Below are positions 55,861 to 64,000 of a stretch of 64,000 nucleotides of DNA, one piece after another; the stretch's first letter is position 1, and each line of letters opens with the position of its first letter. The notes under the pieces were generated by a model that was not told where the DNA came from, made no database searches, and saw only the letters and a program-made list of their open reading frames with translations. Source of the DNA: Phymatolithon calcareum. Lineage: Eukaryota; Rhodophyta; Florideophyceae; Hapalidiales. Position numbers and translations under genes: made by a program. The DNA is taken from positions 620,001 through 684,000 of the forward strand of contig OZ345354.1 in NCBI GenBank assembly GCA_977006965.1, read 5' to 3'.

Positions 55861-55878
55861 GACGGTCGTGCGACCGTC
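55861..55878. repeat. 8-bp-arm hairpin created by an 11-bp insertion
   Basis: GACGGTCG-TG-CGACCGTC. The duplicate at 26902 reads GACGGTCGCGATAG without the extra 11 bp. Confidence 0.85.
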
Positions 55879-56029
55879 GCGATAGGATGTATCAATGCGA
55901 TTAGAAATTTCTGGTACAAGTCATCCGGCTCCCACGAACCGAGTTGCCATCCTCGGCAGGTACCGATGCCTGTGAATATCAAGCAGAGTGTGCACATTTG
56001 CACACTCATGAAGACAACACAAGACACCC

Positions 56030-56710
56030 CTTTTTGTTTTAGGAGTCGTTCTCTGGCCCCAGCCGAAAGGAACTAGGAGAGAAGAAATGTCTCGCAGTGA
56101 TCTGGGGGTACAGATACTCCGGCCAGCTCTACAACATTTTCACTTCGATTTGTACCTCCGACCACCGGGCTCTGAAGTGGATGATAGATTTGAAAGACGT
56201 TAGTGGCCGCCTCGAACGATGGAGACTTCACAGTTTGTTACAAAAAATGGGCTAAGACACGATCGATGGTGCTGTTTCTCGGTTGTCAATATTCGCTGAG
56301 ACTACCGTGGGAACTGAACTCGATATACCGTGCCTGATTGATCACTACGTCCCACAAAATTATCTTTCTCAGATGTAGACTGTGGACTCCGCATCTAGGG
56401 AAAACGTGGACTGGGATGACGAAGATGATCCCGCAGACCACGCGGTGAGACGGAGACGCCGACAGCAGTCACCGTGGAAGAGCTGCGTCGCGAGCAAGAT
56501 GCGGACCAATGGTTCCACTCGATCCACCAGTAGATGACAGAGAACCATGGACAGTTAACCTAAGAAGACGACGTACAAGGAGTGTTCGACCGTGTAGTGG
56601 CGAGCAGCGATCCATAAGAAGCTGCGAACCGAAAATGAAGCGATAGAAGAATCGAGCGCGAGGTTTTTCGGTTCACCAAGGTAGAGGCGTATGGCACGAA
56701 AGACCAATCT
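56030..56710 (+). mobile_element. Degenerate Ty3/gypsy pol remnant, copy 2
   Basis: Duplicate of 27060-27740 with the same RNase H landmarks (SDHRALKWMIDLK, SGRLERWRL, DDAVSRLS-like with one change) and the linker VTVEELRREQDADQW. Inactive. Confidence 0.68.
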
Positions 56711-57119
56711 AGGATAGCCAGTACAAATAGTAGCTTAGCCACCGCATGAATGAAAAAAGAAAAGGAGAGAGGCTTCTCTCCAACAAAATCACCATCTTCC
56801 TTCACCGCAAGGAAGAACAACCGTTCACTGTGTACTCGCTCGCGGTTCACTGTTAGTCATTAAGTGAACCCATCTTGACAACGACCGACACTAGACTAAT
56901 TATTTAACTGGCAGTGCACCACTACAGGCACACTCTGTAGTTAGATTGCTTAAGCAAGATAGCTCCATACAGCAGAGGGGGCTCCAGCATGAACAAAAGA
57001 CACAATCATCGTTTTCCGCCAACTTTGACCGCAACACCATCGTTGTAAGCAACTGCGGGTCACGCAGGTCGATTCTACGCACATATTGCGCCACTGTTGG
57101 TGAAGACAGAGGCGGCGTA

Positions 57120-57556
57120 CAAATCTGCGGATGAGAGTATCGAGGAAATGACCGGATATACTATCGAGAGTCTGCACTTTCTTGAAACCAGCGGATTTGC
57201 ACGGGGGGAAGTGTACGGAAAGTCAAGAGCTAACCCAGATCTTGCATCCGCGGTCTTTCAATTCGAACGATCATGGAGCCGCCGGTCGCTGCGGACGGCC
57301 ACACCACTAAGGAGAGCTGCAGGCGGAGAATACGCCAAGAAGCGCTCTCAAGCGAACCATTCATCGTTCACAGGATACTACTACAATGCCTACCCGAATC
57401 ATACGCCTCCCTCCTTGGCGATGCACTAAACCAAGATATCGAATCGGCCATAACAAACGACTCCGACCTCAGCATGTGGAATCAAATGAAGCCTTCTAAA
57501 CGTGCTAGCCTCTTAGGGGAATAAAGAAATCATCATCATCATCATCATCATCAAGA
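57120..57556 (+). mobile_element. Retroposon 3'-end-like segment with (CAT)n tail, copy 2
   Basis: Duplicate of 28150-28585. The (CAT)n run at about 57530-57553 is longer by one unit than in copy 1, as expected for a microsatellite-like tail. Frames such as SADESIEEMTGYTIESLHF are open slightly longer here. Confidence 0.45.
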
Positions 57557-58637
57557 GATAACCCAGAACAGAAGGTTCGACTACCTCGTTCCCGAGGCGG
57601 GAAAGAGCAATGGACGGACTGCAGGAGGGCGACTCTCAGCCGCAAAAGCCTTGGCGGGGCGACAGATTGATGGGCGTGATGGTGCACTGGAGAGTCTATA
57701 GGAGATGTGCGGTGGGGAGACTGCCACGCAACTGCAAGGGCTTTCCTTCCTCACCCACCTGCCCGTCCGCTATTCACAGAGCTGTACTCTATGGAAGCCG
57801 GTATTTGGAAGGAGCAGAACCCGTAGAATTTCAGAATACATGTGTAGCCTCTTGAAATATATTTGAAGAATTGGTACACACCTGAGGCGACTGTCGAAAG
57901 GCGAATATAGGAAAAACGACTAAGGCGCCTCGAAGGAGACCACCGATTTGAACGGGGCCTACAGGTTCCCTCTTATGTCTGGTAGACATCCCAAATACCA
58001 GTCGACCCTGCTTCGTAAAGAAATTGTCTTCACCGAAAAAGGTCTGGCTGTTGTAGACTACTCGCTGGTTAGGATATGACTTACGATATTACTATCTGGT
58101 ACTTGGTTTCTGAAAAGGAAAGAAAGTACGGTTTAGCGAGACTTGGAATCCGTTCTACCTGTTCGTTTTGTTGTCCCTCAGCCCGCCGAGGTGTCTACTC
58201 CGGAGCAAAAACAAATTCTGAACTCGTTTCGTTCCTGAAAATTGAATCCATGCAGCCTTCTCGCTTTGACTGCTCGCGTCAGCGAAAGGGATGGTGACTT
58301 GCTCATCAATGATTCGCTAACGCGCGAAGCATCTTCTTATTTGCGAAACCATTGTTACAAATGGATCATGCTTTGTTGCCCGGCAACAGAGCACTCATGA
58401 ACAGTGAGGATGCCATGGCATTGTTAATGCTTTCGCATACACTCTTTCGTAGCTCCGTGCATTGTTTCCATATGTTGTATCATAGGTTGAGGTGCATTTT
58501 TGTGCATACAGTACGGCAAAACTGACGAAGTCTATATATTCCGGAACAATGTGCCTGCTCTTTACGTCATAGCATTGAAAGTGGATTCCATCCCGATTTA
58601 TGTCACAGAAACTTGTGATTTCACTTTCAGACCACCG

Positions 58638-60818
58638 ATGGGTGCCCTTGTCCTTCAACTCGCTCTTACCGTCTATTTTCTATCGCACTTTCTCGGGATG
58701 AATGCATCCCACCCTAGCAAATCAAAATCCTCTCAATGCCTGACTCGCTTTCGCACCAACGAATCTCATTTCAGACCTTGCACAAAGAAACTCTTGTAGA
58801 CACGCAATATTACAGGGGTGTAATGAACGACATTATCACCATCGACCTAGGAGCTCTATCTCGGCTCCTTGTGATCTATCCACTGACACTGACAACACAG
58901 TATCGTGAACGACTCTTCCAAGGGGAACACACGGATTTATCGCAGACGTAGACTAACACTCAACGTCATATTAGTCTTGCGTCGGTTAGTGCCCCCCCTT
59001 TTTGTAGGGTGTGCAATCGCTCGCCCCCGCCCTATTTAAGCGGCGATTCTGATCGCATCTTAGACAGAGGCATCGCATGACAGAGACATCAGCGATGTCA
59101 CATCACCCCTTTTCAAGATAAACCCCAACCCTTATCTTTTCACAACCAGTGATTATACTCTGCTTTCTCTTCATATCAGAGGTACCAGTAAGTGTAGACT
59201 CAGCCACTTTTTCTTCGTCTCAGCAAAGAGTCTTGCTAACAAACATATACTCCTGTGCAGTATATCATGCTCGATCCGCGCATGAAAGCCGAGAACAACC
59301 AGACTCTCTTCCGATGTAAAGACCGCCGAACGCATTTTCCAGATCTTCGTGGTATAACATTTCATATAAAGGACACTGTGACCCCATTAGACGATGCGCT
59401 CTGCGTTTACGCCGGAAACGAATGCTCATTCGACGGGATGATTGACTTCACATCGGAACATTTTGACCCTGCGGCTGGATACAGATTCGGAGTCTCTGGC
59501 ATTCTGTTCATACTTCCTCACCGGATATTACCAACCTCGATACCAACCGTCCCGACATTAGAAGGAAGAATGCTCCTTCTTGGACCTCAAACGAATCCCC
59601 CGCGGAGGAAGGATGCATTCCGAAGTTTAGTCTCGCCTTTCGCGCCCGATGCCTGGTTCTCTATTGTCGGCCTTATGCTTGTGTTTTCCTTTCTCGGGTT
59701 ACTGATTGCCTGCGGATTCCAAGGGCCACTCTGTTTCCGAGGCATTGCTGGAATTATGGTCGGCGACCAACCGATAAGGTTGCCGAGAGTTCCAGAAGAC
59801 GTCGTTCGACATATACGCCAATTACAGGAGGACATTCGACGAGCAAACAGATTGTCTTCCAGGGCTCTCGTAACAACGATCAAGGTTTTCGTGGCAATCA
59901 CTGTCCTATTCTACGAAATTGCCGTCGTGTACTACATTTTCGAGCAACGGGCGCGGACCGAAGTTATTGACGTACAAGGACTAACGACATCCGAATTGGA
60001 AAAGTATATTGTCGTTGGCGGTGGTGCTCAAGAGTTTCTTTTTCGAAAAAGTGGTACGTTTTATCACTTGTCTGGAAGTGTGGAAATGTTGCTTAAGCAT
60101 TTCAGCAAACTAACCTTAACGGTTTGTGCCCCTGTCTGTATAGTGGATCCTGATGGGAAGTGGGATATTACTTATTTCCCATGGAATCGCTGCAAGGACT
60201 TGAACGACTGGTAAGTCTGCTTCTCACTTTTCTTGTCGCCATCTTGCTCACATGTCGTAACTATTTTAACAACCTCGTATATTCTTCATCTGAGCAGTTT
60301 TCGAAAAGTCCTGAACAAGAGCCATCCTGCTGAGTTGGTTGTAACGTACGATGTAAGTGGACGGCCAGTCTCGGCACTGTGTTCCCTCTACTCCGGACTG
60401 GCATGTTTTTTGTGCCCCTCTTTTCTTCATATAGTTTGCGGTGCGGTACAATCTGAAACGGCTAAATGCGTGTGACAAATTGGTGGTTTACGAAACCAAA
60501 AGACCTCTCTCCAAGTACAACGGAGTGTGGTATGTGAATGGAAATGTGCCCGGTGAGCTCCGCAATAGTGTCGATCGTTCAATTGTTACATTGCGACTAG
60601 AGGACAAAATGCGAGCGATTAAGGCGAGAGTGGTGGATGAGTCTGCTACTTTGCAGTGCGGTAATCCGGCGCAGAGGATCGGTGCCGACTTTTTGGGGCC
60701 GCTGTTCGGAGTTGTGTTAGGGCCTTTCGTCTTCGTTGTGTTTTTAGCACTCTTGTGGGAGTGGATGAGTCGCTGTATAATGCAGAATTGCATTAGGGAA
60801 TTCGAGGATGAAGCATAA
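58638..60818 (+). pseudogene. Ionotropic glutamate receptor-like gene, copy C (exon 1 interrupted)
   Basis: Exon 1 starts at 58638 (MGALVLQLALTVYFLS), is broken at 58795 by a 362-bp LTR-like insertion and resumes at 59157 or 59162, ending at 59187. Exons 2-4 (59261-60210, 60298-60352, 60435-60818) keep the family lengths and GT-AG junctions with no stops. The insertion brings an immediate stop after FRPCTKKLL. Unless it is spliced out or a downstream start is used, no full receptor is made. The closeness to copy A suggests recent inactivation. Confidence 0.6.
58795..59156 (+). mobile_element. Solo-LTR-like insertion in receptor-like gene C
   Basis: A 362-bp sequence beginning TGTAGACACGC and ending GTGATTAT, flanked by ACTCT (58790-58794 and 59157-59161), absent from copies A and B. 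It contains a TATTTAAG box near 59032 with a GC-rich stretch before it, like an LTR promoter. The right terminus lacks the canonical CA, so LTR identity is probable, not certain. It is unrelated in sequence to the LTRs at 31839 and 39175. Confidence 0.7.
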
Positions 60819-62228
60819 ATCGACGCACTTTGTAGTTCGCAGTGTGCGACGTGTTGTGCAGGGCTCCAAACAATACGATGGCTGTGGATTGCTGTTTGCA
60901 GTGAAATATGCAATAATCATTCTTCGTTGCCTGAGTTGGCAATAAGATTATAATCCACGAAAGCTCAGCAATATGGATTATAATACCTAACCTTGAAAAA
61001 TCAACCAAGCAATCATTTATAAGAAGACAAAAGACCTAGCAAGTGTTTCCAAAATAATACTATGAAATCGGTGTACTTCAAGTGAACATGTGCATAGAAA
61101 GCCTTGTCGTACTTGGACAGAGATCAAGTTGTGAAGTGAGAACGGATGGTTCCACCGTTCCGTTGCATCTCCAGCCTGGCATCCTCATAAAGGCACAGGA
61201 GCGTTTCGTCTTTTTGCTTGGTATCTTGACCCTTCGCGTCACAGCTATTCAGATGCGCACAGGGAGTCTTGATACCGCTCTTGTCCAGAAAGGAAACAAA
61301 TGCATCTAGCACTCTGGCTTCGGGTACTGATACTTGACGTAAACCTTTTAGATTTGGAGATTGGTTGTTTTGTCGAGAACAAAGCGTTTCTCGTTTCCGG
61401 GGCATGTCATCAGTGCCACTACAGTGACTTTGGGGCTCAATTTTTTTGAGATCGGTGTTCTCATCATAGACAGCTGTCGCGTCTATCTCGGAGAACGAGT
61501 CGACGAGATCGATAGCAGTGATCCCTTCACAATTTCTTAGATAGAACTAGACTGGTCTCTAACATAATCGTGCCAATGTGCAAGTCTCTATCTGCTGCTA
61601 TTGCCTCCATGTACACACTTAGCAACCAAGGCTGTCGCATTGGGTCACACATATGACCCTTTAGTTCTCTTGATTTGTCGGACCGCTGCAGGGCTAGGCT
61701 GCAGGTCTTGAATCTGAATAGCGTCCATTCTAATTAGAAACTTTCTCTCTCATCCTATACCCAGTATGGAGGCACATCTGAATTCGGCATGTGAGCTTTA
61801 CCGGCTGCCAAGAGACTTTCCCAAGTCCTAGGCCATCCATTTCACTACTTTTAAGTACTGCTTAAAAGCCGTCTTCTAGTTAATCGTCAGTAAAGAGGTA
61901 GACTTCAACAATCGCAGTTCTCTCAAAGCTGACGCAACTCTAGCGCTGAAGATACGTGGGCTCGAGAACAGTTCCTGAACACAGATGTGGCACTCTGCGG
62001 TTGGCCAAACGTAGTTTTCATTTAGACAACAACCGACTCGTCGAACTTACGTTATGGCCGTACAGCGCACGAAGATTTGTAGTCCGAATACGCACGATTC
62101 GAAAAAGAAGGACACTTCGAATGTAACTTCTTGCGGTATCATACATATTGCAAGACTGCAATCTCTATTGCAATCCATAAGCTTGCCGCAATCACAGATT
62201 GCGTATTGCAATATATTGCAATCGCGAT
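60819..62228 (-). pseudogene. Decayed coding remnant, unidentified, copy 2
   Basis: Counterpart of 31480-33680 without the solo LTR. On the minus strand a frame runs from about 61550 through AIDLVDSFSEIDATAVYDEN, DMPRKRETLCSRQNNQSP and LDAFVSFLDKSGIKTP to 61124, longer than in copy 1. Further right MRQPWLLSVYMEAIAADRD is readable. I cannot name the family. ATTGCAAT-like octamers recur at 62145-62228. Confidence 0.4.
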
Positions 62229-64000
62229 TTGAAGGCCTAAGTTTCTTCCATTCTATTCCATCGTTAGCGAGTTGGACTGCGTCTTTAACGTGTAGTCCAG
62301 ATACGTCACCAAAGATTGATTCTGGCGTTGTTCGGACGAATTGTAGCAGCACCTGGCGGACCAGGCGCAGCTCGATCATTCTAAGAATGTGTTCAAGACA
62401 GTTCCGTCGTATCTTTCTGAGTGCATTCTCTTCCTCCAGCAGGCCCCATTCGACACGAGTCCCTTCGCAGCAACCGAAGGGATCCTGTGCGGCGCGCGGG
62501 TGCGTGCATTACAGTACAGGAAAATCTTAGCTTTCCCGGATGTTTACGCAAGAGCCAAGACTAATTTGGAGTCCCCTTAGTGACTAAAAAGTAAATGGTT
62601 ACGGCATTTTCGCTTTAATTACTCCCTATAGCGATGGGGATATTTGATGACTTTATTTTGAGAGCTCCCAAAGCTTCACCTTGGAATAACGGGGCAGCTC
62701 TTGCTATATTCTCTAAGCTAAAGTCCTCTGGCTACTCAAAACGTTCTTTATTCGTAATTCTCTCCCAACAAGAGCTCCTGTGAGTCTCTTGCACTCAAAC
62801 TAAATTTTTGTACTCATCTTCGACGACGCTAGAGTACGCTGTAAGGCGACTAGTTCGATCACGGGGGTAATCCCACAGTAGGCACCCAATACTGATTTTC
62901 TCCAAAGGGGTGCTCGGTTGAATGTCAACCTTAGGCTCCTTAAACTTGTTCTTTCTCCTGCGTAAACGATCCCTGGTAGCTTGCATTCAATAGGAATCTT
63001 CATTGATCTGTCTTCTTCTTCCTTTTCCCATACCTTAATTGTTTCTTCTCTCCTCCTCTTCTCTGTGACAGATCCCTCCTGGGATTTCTGAAGGGCTTGA
63101 TATTCAATATCCTTCATTGCTTCCTTTATGTCCTCATCTCTTCCAGAGTACCCTTCTTTTTCTTCAAGGCACTTTTTGTGTCTTACCATGCTTAATGAAA
63201 ACCTCTCTGCTTGATGACGTTTCCTCATCTTTGATGGTCCCAGTCGGCACAGAGCTCGCATTCGGTCCCGGCGGTGTTCGGCATATTTTCTGAAAACATT
63301 CTTGTAGAACAAGCCTTCTGCCGACTCGATTGCCGAGAGTAATCGATTTGTCATTGGAGTAACGTGTAACGCATACTCCCATTTCAGGATAAGTAGCGAA
63401 TTAAAGATCCTGATGCATGTCTCCGGTTTGAATCCTCGAACATTAACTCCAAGCTCCCGAATATTATGTATGCATCTTGGAGCATTTCGAACTCTTGCTA
63501 TGGCCATGTCGTCCGTAACAACCTTGTTATTCATGCTTACCCCAAGATACGAGAGTCTCCAGGCTTGATGTCGTTCTCGTCCCGCCAAATAAAATGTGTG
63601 CTTCTGAAGCCCTTTTTACTTAAGAACTTCGTTTTTTCCTGGTTTTGTTTTCCATTTCATGCCATTTTCGCTTGCCCAAATGGACGCTGTATCAAGAAGT
63701 TTCTGCATTCTTTGTCCTGTCTTCGCTTGAAGCTGTACATCATCTGCGAACAATTGCACTGGGATCTCTGAGACGTTTCCGTCTGTCTTGGAGACTGCTT
63801 CTGCGAATGTGTCCATGAATATATTGTATAAGCATGGACTAAGCGGGGAACCTTGAGGCACTCCTCGGTTGATGGTACACCACGTTTCTGTCTCGTCTCC
63901 AGCTGATGTGACCCACGATGGTTTTAACAGGTACGCAACCATCCTTGGTATCTCTTCAGGAAGTTTCTCTGTCAGGCTCTTCATGAGGATATCCCTTGGC
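62229..64000 (-). mobile_element. Non-LTR (LINE) retrotransposon, copy 2, cut by window end
   Basis: Duplicate of the element at 33681-35650: RT residues GVPQGSPLSPCLYN, FADDVQLQAKT, WASENGMKWKTKPGKN at 63984-63616, then the region after RT in one frame (63588-62800: GVSMNNKVVTDDMAI ... KMRKRHQAERFSLSM). A stop interrupts at EVLK in this copy, while copy 1 has its stop a few codons later, so the two have decayed independently. The 3' CATT tail is missing here because of the deletion near 62228. Confidence 0.8.

Larger units (their letters stand above)
53037..64000. repeat. Segmental duplication, copy 2 (to window end)
   Basis: Nearly identical to 24102 onward in direct orientation. Specific differences: a 37-bp palindrome-forming insertion (53807-53865), an 11-bp palindrome-forming insertion (55861-55878), an LTR-like insertion (58795-59156), absence of the solo LTR at 31839, and a roughly 240-bp deletion before the LINE (near 62228). 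It continues past the window. Confidence 0.9.

Noticed and set aside
1-64000. Bacterial or organellar origin of the window
   Set aside because: GT-AG introns with consistent phases, LTR, LINE, MULE and pogo elements and nuclear genes for mitochondrial proteins show nuclear eukaryotic DNA.

Overview
The window is nuclear DNA of a eukaryote. Spliceosomal GT-AG introns, mitochondrially targeted nuclear genes and several eukaryotic transposon superfamilies exclude a prokaryote. Mostly single-exon compact genes, short introns (about 56-96 nt) and gene islands separated by nested transposons fit a florideophyte red alga such as Chondrus crispus. That assignment is inference; no ribosomal RNA or plastid marker is present to confirm it.

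The left third (1-26 kb) is the cellular gene island. It holds a SAPS-domain PP6 regulatory subunit (2251-5142, +), an RMI1-like OB-fold protein (12476-14028, +, one terminal intron), an Atm1/ABCB7-type half ABC transporter (14184-17162, -, many exons including a 13-nt microexon that encodes the core of Walker A), an AAMP/Sqt1-like WD40 protein (19184-20595, +, one intron), mitochondrial ribosomal protein uS9m (20647-21414, -), a UvrD/Srs2-type helicase (21843-25010, +) and an RBM42-like RRM protein (25044-26015, -). Spacers within the cluster are tens of bases to a few hundred; a 7.3-kb gene-poor stretch (5.1-12.5 kb) contains palindromes and a decayed TIR element.

From 24.1 kb rightward the sequence is dominated by duplication and transposons. 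At least 11 kb (24102 to about 35650) is repeated in direct orientation at 53037-64000 (window end). It carries the 3' third of the helicase, the RBM42 gene, a pogo-type MITE, Ty3/gypsy pol remnants, a membrane-receptor-like gene and a LINE. A third, older and partial relative (about 40568-50427) lies between them, is flanked by 37-bp direct repeats and contains a stack of later insertions: a MULE, LINE fragments, and a pogo-like element holding a LINE that holds another LINE. A copia-type gag-protease-integrase block, two solo LTRs and a Tigger-like element fill the rest.

The most interesting content is the three-member gene family at 29666-31479, 48509-50325 and 58638-60818. My four-exon models give 523 codons with a signal peptide, then an S1-M1-pore loop-M3-S2-M4 layout like ionotropic glutamate receptors but without an amino-terminal domain. 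Two copies are intact; the third is split by an LTR-like insertion in exon 1. All three sit downstream of gypsy pol remnants yet keep their introns. A second theme is short palindromes: comparison of the two duplicated blocks shows two insertions that each created a perfect hairpin.
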